Assembly (NCBI RefSeq): GCF_000182565.1
Contig: NW_015971559.1
Span: 186,001-250,000 of the forward strand
Length of the DNA stretch: 64,000 nucleotides
Reading direction: 5' to 3'
Source of the DNA: Spizellomyces punctatus DAOM BR117
Taxonomy: Eukaryota; Chytridiomycota; Chytridiomycetes; Spizellomycetales; Spizellomycetaceae
The notes under the pieces were generated by a model. It saw only the letters and a list, made by a program, of their open reading frames with translations. It had not been told where the DNA came from and did no database searches. The position numbers and the translations under genes are program-made. This document shows positions 34,086 through 45,065 of the stretch, piece by piece. Numbering within the stretch: the first letter of the stretch is position 1; each line of letters starts with the position of its first letter.

Positions 34086-35031
34086 TGCTGTCCTTTATAT
34101 AACGCTCCTCTCGTAATCCGTCAACTCAACCCTAGTGAAGCTTTTAATTCAAAGAGTCATCAGACCCGCAAACAACTCGAGTCCTTTTAGCTAAAACAGG
34201 CAACAAAAAAAAAACCCAAAAGTATGTTGTGTGTGTGTGTGTGTTGTGTGTACATGTTTTCGTTGTAACAGTGATCAACAGAAAAACAACAAAGTAATGT
34301 TGATTGTCGAGGTCCCTGGAGCTTTGCCCTTGATCCTTTTGCGACTCGTCCCCGCCTTCATTTAATGTCGATCCATTGGTCTGTTTTCTTATTATTGTTT
34401 GCGGATGAACTTGTCTGCGACATTGGTGCGCCGGCCGTGCAAGCATACAAGGACAGTTTATATTCGATATTTCTTTTTCCGCCTCTTAGCCTTTTTGGAG
34501 TTTCTCATTTTCAAGTCTCGACGGACGGGACGGTAAGGTGGATTGGAAGGCGCTTTATTGCCATGAATCAAGCGGTGACATTCCTCTCCGCGGTGGTATT
34601 GTCTTTTATCGATTCCTGTCAAACTTTTGAATACGCACTATCGTCCTACTGTATTGAGAGCATTCACTTGATTCACAAGAGTGTCCTCTATGGAGAAAAT
34701 CGTTTGGCAACCAATCGTCAAACTGTTTGAATGTGTGTACTGTTGAATTAGTTTGTACAGTGCGAGGCGTTTCGGAGCATCATGTTATCAGTTGTGTTTT
34801 TCCCCCTATGACGAAATTGCCCCAGCTGTCCAACTCCAGCATGATGAATACCATCATCCACTGTAGATGATTTTAAACGTTTAAAAACAAAAGGATAGAT
34901 CCCAATCACGTTATTTACAATGTCCGACTTTGGCACTTGCGAGAACCGTACGTAATCAACATATGCCCTTCATTGCAGCAACTTTGGGATTTCTACTTTT
35001 TTTTTTTTCTGTTGAGCGGCCTTGTCCAGGG
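34086..35031. other. Intergenic region
   Basis: It holds a GT microsatellite (34227-34250) and a T run (34997-35008). Open frames at 34144-34446 (-) and 34365-34730 (+) overlap antisense and show no domain. Confidence 0.45.
34227..34250. repeat. GT microsatellite
   Basis: About eleven GT dinucleotides with one interruption. Confidence 0.9.
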
Positions 35032-35527
35032 ATGGGTTGTGGGGTGTCAAAACAAAATGCGACGAGTTCACCTGCTGATCGGAAAGGCAAGGTAAAAAAA
35101 ACGAAACTGGACTGGGATGAGCATAGACAAGAATAGGCTCCACGATGCCGTTCCTTTTGGGTCAATTTGCTGAGCACACAAGTCTAACCTACAATTCTCC
35201 ATTGTTCAGCCGAACACCGGACAAATCGCATCCCCATCAAGCGACGTACGGCCCCTGCTATCCTCCATACCCGTTCCCTCCATCATTGCTCTAAACGAAG
35301 AAGGCCAGGCCCTTTCAAGCTCTGATCTTGTCTACCAAGGCGGTGATGAAGGCTCGAAATATACCCCAGGTGTAGAAGCCTCTTCTGACGTTCAATGGGT
35401 CATGCTTCCACCCGGCCAGTTACCGGAAGGCGTCAAGGAGGAAGATGTGAAAAAGAGATTTTGCAGTCAACCGGTTGATCCCGTGGGGGAACGAGAGCAT
35501 GCAACTAGACCTGTGCTGAGGACGTGA
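35032..35527 (+). CDS. Small protein with N-terminal lipid-anchor motif
   Basis: Two exons (35032-35091, 35210-35527) join in phase 0 into 125 residues. The N-terminus MGCGVSKQ has Gly2 for N-myristoylation and Cys3 for palmitoylation, with Ser6 as favoured by N-myristoyltransferase. A basic patch (DRKGKVKK if the intron is read through; DRKGK when spliced) follows. Such a start is typical of proteins held on the cytosolic face of the plasma or endolysosomal membrane. The rest is acidic and polar (ASPSSDVRPLLSS, YQGGDEGSKYTPG, QWVMLPPGQLPEG, EEDVKKRFCSQP) with no named domain. It differs from LAMTOR1, the best-known protein with a similar start, because it lacks the long C-terminal helices. 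A membrane-anchored adaptor is inferred; no partner can be named. Confidence 0.6.
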
Positions 35528-36351
35528 GAGACCTGTGTACATTAGAAGCTGCTATACTTGTAGTTGACCAAGGCGGGCATGGTACCGTCCATCGGCGATG
35601 TGTGGCCCACATATTAATTCGAGCATCTTATGCCAGCGCCGAGGATGTTTCGACCCAGGAGGCACAAACAGGCACGCCGACCACGCTCAAATCACCTATA
35701 CGAGGATTCTACTGGGCGAGAGATAATAGTGCATATGGTTTTGCCATCATTGAGGGCATTACCCGTGATTGTAAAAAACACTCTTTTGTATCGGCTGCTT
35801 CGCGCGCTCTTTTGGCTTTTTCTTTCCGGGAATCCTCACCCACTCTAGACTGTCACTAAACATTCCAACAAAGAGGATGCTACACCTACGATCTGCAACG
35901 ATAGGGTTTGCGTATGGAATTAGATTACGCTGCAGCAAAGTGTTCCATCATTGGGATGCTTTCCTTGTTAACAAACTTCCATTTTGCACCGGATCCCTTC
36001 AGTTAGCAAAGCTCAAGACAATGCTCTCCAACGGGCTGCGCCTCTTCGCCCTCCTCGTTTACCACCCAAACCACGATCGCGCGGCCACCCACACCATCAG
36101 ACAGAAAGCTTAAATTAACGAGAATTATTTTAAACTTTTTGTTAAAATTACTTGGCCCAAAAGCAACAAAGCGGATGCGGATGTGCGATTTTCTTTTGTC
36201 AGAGTATCGGAGTCCCGGAGGTCGGACGTTGGGCGCTGCCAGAGGGGACGCGTCCAGCCGCCTGTGACACCCATCTGTTATAAAGTACGTCTGGTAGAGC
36301 ATTCGGCCTCGATCCCCATACAGTACTTTGCATTTTCCACCGTACAGAATT
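35528..36351. other. Intergenic region
   Basis: Flank between two plus-strand genes. Short open frames are present on both strands with no recognisable domain, and no other feature is seen. Confidence 0.45.
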
Positions 36352-37679
36352 ATGGCAGCAATCACACGCCGGGTCTGGTTTGTCCCAAATGCCGGTGCAC
36401 TCTCCAACCTCGTCATAAAGGAGGAACAGCTACCACCCCCCGCCGCAGACGAAGTCCGGGTCAAGGTTCACTCCATTGGACTAAACTTTGCAGATGTCTT
36501 CTCAGTCCTTGGGTTATATGAAGCGGCGCCGAAAACCAATCTTGTCCCGGGGCTTGAGTTTGCTGGTGTTGTGGAAACGCCTGGAGGGGGTATGTTTTCA
36601 TGCCATGTCTCACCAGTTGGTTGAAACTAATGGCGGTTGCGATATTATAGGATTCAAAGTAGGCGACCGCGTGCTTGGAACTGTGCGATTCGGTAAGTCC
36701 TTTCATACTTGACATGACCTTCCTGTAACGCATGCGTATTCTGAATTCTATTCTACAGGAGCGTATGCAAGCCATCTGAACGTGAACCCACTGTATCTCC
36801 GGCATAGCCCCAATGGCTGGTCCTTTGAGGAAGCGGCTTCCTTCCTCATCCAATCCCTCACAGCAATCTACGCCATCCGTGAGCTCGCCGCCCTTAAACC
36901 TGGATCTACAGTTCTTGTACAAAGCGCGGCCGGAGGTGTCGGCTTACAGGCGCTGAGGATCTTGGAGGCGATGCCCAATGTATCCGTATTGGGTGTGGTC
37001 GGAAGCCCAAGTAAACTCAAATTTCTGAATGACACCTTCCCTCCGGCAAAAAACAATGAGGATCCAAACGCCAAAAGAAAGAATTGGCGATTCATCTCTC
37101 GTGCTGAGACAGGATCCGAGTTTGCAGCCCAAATGTCGGATTACATCTCGTCTCACCCAACCCTTACCGGATTTGATCTCATTCTCGACTCTGTAGCCGG
37201 CCCTTACTTCCATCCAATGTACGCTGCCATGAATCCTGCTGGTCGCCATGTTATTTTTGGCGCTGCATCTTTGGCTCCTGCAACTCTGGATCTTACCCCT
37301 CGCCTTTCTTTCCTCTCACCTGTCAACCTATTCCGTGCCATTAAGCTGGGTTACAAATACTCTATGCGTCCCCGCGTCGACCCGATGAAACTCATGGGAG
37401 ACAACAAAGCTGTCATGGGATTCAATCTGATCTGGTTGTATGATAAAGCAGAGCTATTAAGCGGACTGTACGGAGAGTTGGAAAGGTTGAACTTGAAACC
37501 CCCACACGTTGGACACCGATTTGATTTTGAGGAGATGCCAGGTAAGAATTTCTATTTGCTGTTAAATGCAATGCATCCCGACACTAAGTCCATTCTTTTT
37601 GCGTAAAGCGGCCCTTGCCCTCTTCCAAAGCGGTTCAACAGTAGGCAAAGTTGTCATTAACGTTAAACACGACAATTGA
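36352..37679 (+). CDS. Zinc-independent MDR oxidoreductase, VAT1/quinone-oxidoreductase type
   Basis: Four exons (36352-36589, 36651-36692, 36759-37541, 37609-37679) join into 377 residues, the usual length for the family. The N-terminal GroES-like fold shows PPPAADEVRVKVHSIGLNFAD and LVPGLEFAGVVE, the quinone-reductase signature region, then FKVGDRVLG. The Rossmann domain has the NADPH-binding loop SAAGGVGLQALRI. The VAT1-like hallmark is the insertion between strands with FDLILDSVAGPYF and the GRHVIFGAAS turn, followed by a long SPVNLFRAIKLGYKYSM segment. The C-terminus is GSTVGKVVINV. No catalytic zinc ligands are present. NADPH-dependent quinone or enone reduction is expected. The last intron ends at an AAG acceptor (37608). 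The gene is convergent with the TDG gene, about 275 bp apart. Confidence 0.9.
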
Positions 37680-37955
37680 ATTTAGCCTAGTATAGCACGT
37701 TGATAGTCGACTAGTCGCCACGCTAGCCAGAGTTTCTTTCCTTCCCTTCTTCGATCATTTCTCCGTTTTTGCAGGAAACTTCGTCTAGCAACGCTCTTTA
37801 GTGAGCCTCATTTAGTTACATAATATACATATATTTTAGCTAGGAAGCCAATGTTGGTCTTACTTGTTGGCACTTTTGCACTTGATCTGTAGATGGAAGC
37901 AGGGATCATTGTGAAACGGCTTTTCTGATTGCCATAGCCGACACAACGAACGCTC

Positions 37956-38828
37956 CTAACTCAAATCGTTTTCAGGCTGGTGAAGAATTGCATCCTCCGT
38001 GAACAGAGACTTTGACGCTGTTATTTCGTCTAGCACCCTCTTCAATTCTTTAAACAGCAGCAGCTTATCCTCTTTGCTATAAGCACTAACTCTTCCTGAC
38101 GTTGACGGCACCACAAACAAGGCGGTAGCTCCCACTTTTTCAGCCTGCAGTCCAAGTTCAAATTTCTTTTTCCCAGAAAATGCCTCATAAACCCCTTTCC
38201 CAACAAAACAGCACACTTTTGGGCGAAAAGTCGTGATCTTTGCATAAAGTGGATCAGCTCCTGCAGACATTTCCTTCATAGAAAGATCACTGGAGCCTCG
38301 AGTAGGGCGGGACACGATATTCGTGAACCCAATAGAAAAGTCTGCAGGGCACCGGGCGTCGTCTTTGTAGGTGACGACTGTTGACCCAACAAGTCCAGAT
38401 TCCGATAGACATGTCCAAAAATGGTTGTTACTTCCTGCATAGTGGTGGCCTCTTGTAGATGATTGTATACCAGGGTTGAAACCGCAAAACACAACGTCGA
38501 GATCCTTTTCCAAGTAGTCGGGAACCTCTTTTAATGGTGTTATCGTTTGGGCAGCACGTATGCGCTTTGAAGAGGTATCGAGAACGGTTGCGGAGCGCTT
38601 GGTGCGTCGTTTGGTGGCATCCGACGTGACCTTGTCAAGAATGCGTGCACTGCCAGAGGACGCTTTGTACTGTTCATCCACTTGCACATTTGCGCCCACT
38701 GGAAGTTTTAACCGACTTGCTCTTGCTGCTGGTCCCGTATAAGCAAAGCCCGCAATCAAGCCCTTAAATCCAGGCTCCGAATGTATGGTCTTGTTGTTGT
38801 TGTTGTCATCCTCTGTGTTCATGCTCAT
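37956..38828 (-). CDS. Thymine/uracil DNA glycosylase (TDG/Thp1/Mug type)
   Basis: A single exon of 290 residues. The catalytic motif VVFCGFNPGIQSS has the Asn (about residue 118) that activates water in the TDG/MUG family; it is followed by GHHYAGSNNHFWTCL, the strongly conserved base-pocket strand. The second motif, VPSTSGRVSAY (about residue 250), matches the insertion loop MPSSSAR. The first 90 residues are Lys/Ser-rich with KRRTKR and SSKRIR stretches, a probable nuclear signal and non-specific DNA-binding arm. The enzyme removes uracil or thymine opposite guanine after deamination, starting base-excision repair. Fission yeast Thp1 is the closest named fungal relative in kind. No oddities; the key residues are intact. 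Confidence 0.93.
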   Translation of the reverse strand: MSMNTEDDNNNNKTIHSEPGFKGLIAGFAYTGPAARASRLKLPVGANVQVDEQYKASSGSARILDKVTSDATKRRTKRSATVLDTSSKRIRAAQTITPLKEVPDYLEKDLDVVFCGFNPGIQSSTRGHHYAGSNNHFWTCLSESGLVGSTVVTYKDDARCPADFSIGFTNIVSRPTRGSSDLSMKEMSAGADPLYAKITTFRPKVCCFVGKGVYEAFSGKKKFELGLQAEKVGATALFVVPSTSGRVSAYSKEDKLLLFKELKRVLDEITASKSLFTEDAILHQPENDLS

Positions 38829-40141
38829 GTCAAAACAGACTGAAAAAGATCAAACACCTGGAAATTGAAGTGCATCCGCTGAGGATCGAACCTGCGTCCT
38901 AATTGGCCTGCACGTCTCCCCAATTGCATACGATAAACGACTCGATCCGCAAAGTCTTTCGTGTGATATGCCAAAGTACAAAACCGGAACAATGTTCGCT
39001 CCCATCATTGTTGTTGAATTGCATCAAGTCGAGCATTGCTACCTTCTTAGCACAGTACCTAACGTGTTCAAATGCTTGGCCTCCTACGTCTGCCCGATGC
39101 CTGCGTATGGGCATTATGCAAGCGCACAGCTCGCATGTACCCGGAAGGCACAGTCATGAGCAGCTTGCGCCACATCGGGCCATGCGAGTACCTCCCTGGT
39201 TACGGGCACCGAACTGGTAGAAATGTTTTTTCGTTTGCTGTGAGCATGGAGCTGGAGACAGGTTATGCAAACCAGCATTATGCCATGGCAAACCAATACT
39301 ATCGTAATGCTAGTGCTAGACAGGACTTTAGGTTCTCGCGAGGATGATCCTGTAGCGAGACGCTCCACTGAGGTTCAGTTCGCAAGATCAGGAGGATAGC
39401 CCGCCTCCGAGTCCCACATGGTCTGTACTCGCAATTATTGACACGCGTAGAAACCATCACGTTCAGTTGAACTTGCAAAAAGGCATGGTGCCATTTCGGG
39501 CTCTCGCCAGTAAACGCCATGCGGGAAACCAATAAACAGAACTGGCAAACGGACAACAAAAAGGAGGAAGCACGCGCGCAACAAGAAGCAGCAATCAAGA
39601 AGAAAACAAAAAAAAACGTAGAATGATATAATCCTCAGCCAATCAGACGGCATCCAATCCCCGCCATCTCATCGAAATCTCCAAATGGATGGGCGGCTGC
39701 AAACGCGGTCTGCACAAAATAATGTTTTTATTTTTTGGTTTTCCATCATCGTCCACCCGCAACCCCCCCCCCCCCCCCCCCGGCGCGTTTTACACTGTTA
39801 GAGTGGTAACCTGTGAGGGCCTCATCACATGCTTTTAGACTGTTAAACCTTAAAGCCTCCCCCCGTCCATGAAAAGATGGCTCAGAGTACCTTCCCAGTT
39901 ACTGGCGTTGTACACCCCTTTTATTTTGCCTCGTATTCGTTTTCCACTTTGCATCCTAGAAAGAGCCTGGAATCGCTCCTTTTTTTTCTTTCTCTTGTTG
40001 ATGACCTTGTTCTATGCTTTTGTTTTCTCGGCTTGTTGATAAATTCGTCCAGCCCTTCTGTCTCTCCCGTCCCCTCTTTCTCTATTCACCTTGCTTTGTT
40101 CGACTGCCTTTTGTTGCAAAGAGAGAGTTTAGCACTCTGTC
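38829..40141. other. Intergenic region, divergent promoters
   Basis: This stretch separates TDG (-) from the OPT gene (+). It has a 19-bp C run and a long pyrimidine-rich tract just before the OPT start (39980-40130). A tRNA-like B-box word at 38890 is not part of a foldable tRNA. Confidence 0.55.
39763..39781 (+). repeat. Homopolymer run of 19 C
   Basis: Nineteen consecutive C, the longest C/G run in the window. The length is prone to assembly error. Confidence 0.9.
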
Positions 40142-42853
40142 ATGGACAACATCGAAGCAGGCCCTAGGGATACCAGCATGGCAGCATTGCACCAGCGTTC
40201 GCGAAACTCGGTGGTAACCGCCGTAGATGATGGCAAGCTACAGATTCTTGATGTGAATCCAGCGCAAGATACCTCCGGCTACGGTGGTCAACGTACCTCT
40301 GGGACTCCTGAACGTGGGCATTTTACATTGTAAGCATTGCGAGTGGCGTTTACCCGCAGAAATGTTTTGCTTACCTTTCTACTGTCTTGAATAGCCGAGC
40401 TTCCATTATTGGTTCACTCCTCGGATGCTTCGTAGCGGCTTCCAACTTTTACCTTGGCCTCAAAGCGGGGTGGACGTTCGGAGCCCAGCTCTTTTCGGCC
40501 ATTTTCAGTTTTGGTATTCTCAAGACGTTGTCCCGCGTTTGGGGTCCTTTCTTTGGCCCTGAAGAGAATTGTACGGCCCAGACGGCAGCGTCTACCACGG
40601 GAGGGTTGTCTGTTGGGTTTATTACTGGTATACCCGCGCTCTATCGGCTTGGTCTCATGTCCGAGGATGTGATGGACGATCTAGGCAAGTTGATCATGTG
40701 GACTATCGGTAAGTGGCCAGTTGTTATATACCCTAGTTATGGCTGGTTCTAAGTATCGTACAGCCGCTGCCTTCTATGGTTTATTCTTTGCTGTGCCCCT
40801 CCGTAAGCACTTTGTTATCAACCACGACTTTCCCTTTCCGACGCCGCGTGCAACTGCTGTTACCATCTTGACGTTGCATGGCAGCGTCGGTAAGCAAAAG
40901 GAAGCAATCCAGACTGTCAAGGTCATGATCGCGACCTTTGGTAAGCTGATTATGAGATAGTTCAAGTGTTTTTACGCCCTTGTTAATATACATCTCTTTC
41001 ACAAATAGCCGGCGCATTTGCGCAGACACTGTTGAGTTACTGGATCTACTTCCTTGACAAGATTCATGTGAGTATGGCATTTTTGGCTCTTGCCACAGAG
41101 AGAGGGACGGAGCATAATAGTAATCTTCTCCTTCAGCTTCTCTTCTGGATCGGTCGTGCAGCTGGCAACATTGGACTCCAGAATGCGGATATCGTCTGGG
41201 GATGGCATATCGTTCCCAATTTTGCCTTCTATGGTGCCGGTTTGATCACACCCCCTGCGACGCTCTTGTCTTTCCTTGCCGGCTCTGTAATTGCCTTTGG
41301 CATTGGCGGCCCCGTGATGTTAAGTGATGGGTGAGTTGAACGAATCTGATATATCAAGAACAAAAGGAGAGGCCTGACGCATTCTTGCTTAAATATTATG
41401 TTATAGGTACCTATCGGCGGCTTTGGGATGGGGTAAAAAAGGGAACGGCTCAGCTCAATCTTGGTGGTTCTGGCCCGGTATTTCTCTTATGCTCTTCTCT
41501 GCCTTTACGGAGCTTGCGGTCAATTACAAGACCATCATCAGCGGCACAAGGGAGGCCCTGGGCAAGCTAGTTTCGGTTGTATCCGAGAAAATAAACTCAC
41601 GGCGTAAACCCGACAATATCCATTCAGAGCAGCAGCTGATGAAAGGCGAGCAAAGCGATGCGTCAGGGGCCTATGGCAAAGATCCCGTACCTCTCGCACA
41701 TCAGGTCCCAACTTTGTGGTGGACTGGCGGGCTGTTGGTCTCCAGTTTCTGGACATGTATGTAGTTGCCACACATTTATTTCATTACCGCTTTGAGGAGA
41801 CTAACCTACCGCATGCAAGGTTTCACCATGGCATACTTTTTCAAGATTCCCGTTTATCAATCCATTCTTTCGATTATCTTTGCCTTTTTCCTCGCGCTAA
41901 TCGGAGTGCAGGCCGCTGCTGAGACCGACATCAACCCAATTAGTACTTTGGCAAAGGTCGTTCAATTGGCGTTCTTCAAGTTTCCTGCCGACTCTTTACA
42001 AAGTCTGCAACGAAACAATATCCTGTCGGCGGCAGTAACGTCTGCCGCGGCGAATCAGGCCGCTGATATGGTTGGCGATCTCAAAGTGAGTTCAGAGAGT
42101 ATCATGACAACTGGCATTCAAACAAGATGCTAATTTCGACCTTCAATTCAGACAGGACACATTGTTGGGGCATCTCCTCGTTCGCAATTCCTCGCGCAAC
42201 TCATTGGCAGCGCAGTGGCGATTCCAGTCAATCTACTGCTTTTCATTGTTTTTGCGAAAGCTTATCCCTGCATTGTCAAACCTATGGACACTTGTGATTT
42301 CGGGTAGGGTGCCCATGCGGCCTTTCAACTCTGCAATGCCAACCACTCATTGACTCTTTTGGGCAGGCTCTCGCCTGTTCTTGGCTGGGAAAACTTTACG
42401 AAACTGTTGACAACGAGTGCCAACCTGCCTATGGCTTCCTGGGTTACCGCTCTTGTATGCGGCTTTGTCGCCATTCTGTTCACGATCATGAAACACCAGT
42501 ACATTCCACAGAAGCATCATGACTCTCTTCCCAACCTGGGTGCTATTGGGTTGGGATTCATCGTTCCCCAGCCTTCCACACCTCTTGCAATGTGTATGGC
42601 CATGGTCGGTGGTATGATTTGGAAAAAGTTATCTCCAAGCAGTGAACACAAGTTTAGAATGGCAGTTGCCAGCGGTGGCATTGCTGGTGTCGGCATTGCT
42701 GGTATGTCATCATCATGGCTGACTGCTAAAGATTTCTTGCTCATCCATCTCGTAGCCGTCCTTAGAGCCGTTCTCAAGCTATCGGACGTTCCGGATAAGG
42801 TTGTCGACTGGAACTGTCCTGTCAGTGTTGACGGCGTTGTCAAATGCTTATAG
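40142..42853 (+). CDS. OPT-family oligopeptide/metal-chelate transporter
   Basis: A multi-exon gene for a polytopic plasma-membrane transporter of about 700 residues. Exon 1 is a soluble N-terminus (MDNIEAGPRD). From the second exon the OPT superfamily pattern begins: IIGSLLGCFVAASNFYLGLKAG, then WGPFFGPEENCTAQTAAS, the FFAVPLRKHFVI segment with FPFPTPRATA, and the HGSVGKQKEA loop. Later segments include WHIVPNFAFYGAGLITP, a variable hydrophilic loop (INSRRKPDNIHSEQQ), ETDINPISTLAKV, LPMASWVTALVCGFVA and LGFIVPQPSTPLAMCM. This order is of the fungal YSL-like OPT branch, which takes up oligopeptides, glutathione-type peptides or metal chelates by proton symport; the substrate cannot be told. 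Introns of 50-75 nt interrupt about nine times. The frame is intact to the stop at 42853. Confidence 0.88.
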
Positions 42854-43970
42854 TCAATGTAGTTTTGCCGAGTTTGCTGTAACATTTTTCTTGGATTTTT
42901 CGTTCCGTTCCATTGCTCGTCGTTGTAGGAACGACATTACGCATGACAAAAGTAGAGGCCTCCACTTTCTGATCTGAGAAAACATGTCCAATGTGCTGCT
43001 TGTCCCTTTTGCAAAGTGGCAAGGACAAAGGCACAGCGGAGGAGACCAACTGTTGTGCAATGTCAAATGTGTATGGGGCTTGCCCACAGGCCCTGGAATT
43101 CACGAGCTCAATCTGTCAGCTGCTCTTACCGCTTCCCGCCGTTCACATGGGTCCGTAGTCAGCGCTCAATGCACAAGTAAGACCATAACCTTGCTATATA
43201 CGCTACCCCCACCACGCCTATTCTTCATCGTTGTCCTCTTGTGCCTTCTGTCTGGAAACGCCTTCCCTCCACACGAACTCAACGGGTAAGCACATGTGAC
43301 TGTGCCGCCACAATCTGATCTTTATTTGAACCAGACGCTTTTGCACACATTGGGTGTTCCGATCACAACAGCCTTCCAACTTCAGCCGTCAAGGGAAACC
43401 CTAACTTTAAACCCTCATCGTTAGTTTAAACCTAAAGTCCTAAAGTCCAACGACGGTTGTATTTTGTGTTTGGGGGCAGCTGAAGAAGAAGATCTTTCCA
43501 AAAATAAACACATTCAGACGAATGGAGAAAAATTGCGGGATGTTATTTTCTAGCCGCTGTTTGGATGACCTTTTAGGTGTTCAGCCGACCACCGCGGCAA
43601 ATGGAGAGAGCAACGTGACTGCAAGATCCAAAAGCGGCCCAATTCGTCCTTGGCAAAACGCAGAAGTGAAATAATGTAAAAAAAAAAAGCTAAAAATAAA
43701 CCAATGCATATGCCAAAAACCGTACATCACCTAGTGTACGTCAAACATGAAATTTAGCCTCTAGTGCAATAGTTCATTTGCTTGCAAAGGTCGGTTCTTT
43801 CTCCCTCCCGAACGGCGCCTTGACATCGGAACCCACAACATGGAATCTGTACACTTTATGCCACTGGTGAACACGGCTATTTAAAAAGCGACTGACTGTC
43901 CAGCTTGCCTTCCCTTCTTCTCTAATTGCATCCAATCCCCAAATTGATACTTTCACCCACATTTTACAAC
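42854..43970. other. Intergenic region
   Basis: No gene is seen. A CCCTAA-type word cluster occurs near 43397-43440 (AAACCCTAACTTTAAACCC), weakly telomere-like. A TATA-like element precedes the next gene. Confidence 0.5.
43878..43885 (+). promoter_or_regulatory. TATA-like box of the FABP-like gene
   Basis: TATTTAAA about 90 bp upstream of the start codon at 43971. Confidence 0.5.
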
Positions 43971-44709
43971 ATGGCTGTTTCCATCAACGACTACGCGTAC
44001 GTTTGGGTTGTGCTGTAGCAGCTGTTTGATTAAATATTGAATCTTGAGTGTTCTTTTTTGCTTGCGCTTTGCAGTGGCTTCTGGACCTTGGACTCTTCTC
44101 GCACGTAGGCATACCCCCGCGATTGTTTTTAAAGCGTATTTAATTGATACTCATTTCTCTTCTCTCTCGTCACAGCGATGATTACCAAGATGTTCTCTCT
44201 GCCCAAGGCGTTTCTTGGGTCGTCCGCAAGGTCATCGCCAACATGACCATCACCTACGATATCACCGTCAGCAAAGACGAGAACGGAAACGACGTCATCA
44301 CAGCTGTCAACCCCAAGGGAGCCAAGCAGGTTTGCATTCAAAATGTCTAGCAACACTCTTATAATTCTGATTCTAACCTTTACGACTGGGTTCTGACAGG
44401 TCTTTGTTCTCGATGGCGTGTCACGCCCAGATGAAGACAGTACCTACGGCTCTGTTGCGCACTCTGCCACCAAAGATGCCAACGGACAAGTCAACTTGAC
44501 TACCGTGTCTGAGAAGAATAAGTGGAAGGTATGTTTCATTGTTTCTTTTGTGAATCAATTTTAAGGAATGGTACTAAGATCCTGTCACATTTTAGAACTC
44601 TGGAGTCTGGACGCTTGAGGAGAATGGCACCGTCATGGTCCGAACGCTCTCATTCGAGTCGCCAAAACTCACCAAAACCTTCAAGATGACGTTCAAGAAG
44701 AAGCAATAA
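43971..44709 (+). CDS. Intracellular fatty-acid-binding-protein-like (calycin fold) protein
   Basis: Five exons (43971-43996, 44075-44104, 44176-44329, 44400-44528, 44596-44709) join into 150 residues, close to the 130-140 usual for the family. The N-terminal pattern YAGFWTLDSSRTDDYQDVL followed by AQGVSWVVRKV matches the FABP/CRABP start (G-x-W, then a D-D-Y-L helix, then GVxxxxRK). A series of alternating beta strands follows (MTITYDITVSKD, VFVLDGVSR, VNLTTVSEKNKW, VWTLEENGTVMVRTL) and the terminal strand TKTFKMTFKKKQ. The family binds one long-chain fatty acid or similar ligand in a ten-strand barrel in the cytosol. The Arg/Tyr triad at the C-terminus that holds the carboxylate in animal FABPs is not clearly kept, so the ligand may differ. 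Very short first exons (26 and 30 nt) are confirmed by the frame. Confidence 0.75.
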
Positions 44710-44973
44710 ATGTTATATACCCGTTCGGACGGAAGAGTTTGTTAATTATTTCAAGTAGACTTGTGGACAAGTGCTGTCCAGAAAGTTTGTTGCGAGGATA
44801 TTTTACTCTGTTACTAGTGTCATGAAAACAATAAAGCATGTGTTGTGATCGTCAGCTGTTTCCTGCAAAATATCTGCATGAAGCGACAGTTGCGGCCACA
44901 GTTGGAATTGAAACTTGCACGTCAGTCACGCGAGTGGCTATGCCGTCATTTGTCCATATTGGGAAGAATGACA

Positions 44974-44981
44974 TGACGTCA
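44974..44981. promoter_or_regulatory. CRE palindrome (ATF/CREB-type bZIP site)
   Basis: TGACGTCA, about 85 bp upstream of the start codon at 45066, followed by a TATAT word at 45003. A likely bZIP binding site for the next gene. Confidence 0.5.
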
Positions 44982-45065
44982 GTTCCGCTGTCAGCATATC
45001 TTTATATTCTCGCCCTGGTCTTTCACCAGCTCTTGTCGTATTGCAACCCACCAACACTAAACTCG

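Noticed and set aside
34144-34730. Two open frames (100 and 121 codons) near 34.1-34.7 kb
   Set aside because: They overlap on opposite strands, one includes the GT microsatellite, and neither has a domain.
38860-38940. Possible tRNA on the minus strand, from a GGTTCGATCC B-box word at about 38890
   Set aside because: The T stem does not pair (GCAGG against CTCAG), the partner acceptor strand lies only about 57 nt away and matches in four bases, and no anticodon arm can be drawn. At most a tRNA relic.
43397-43440. CCCTAA-type words as a fourth telomere-like cluster
   Set aside because: Only single, irregular units without a register; can be chance.
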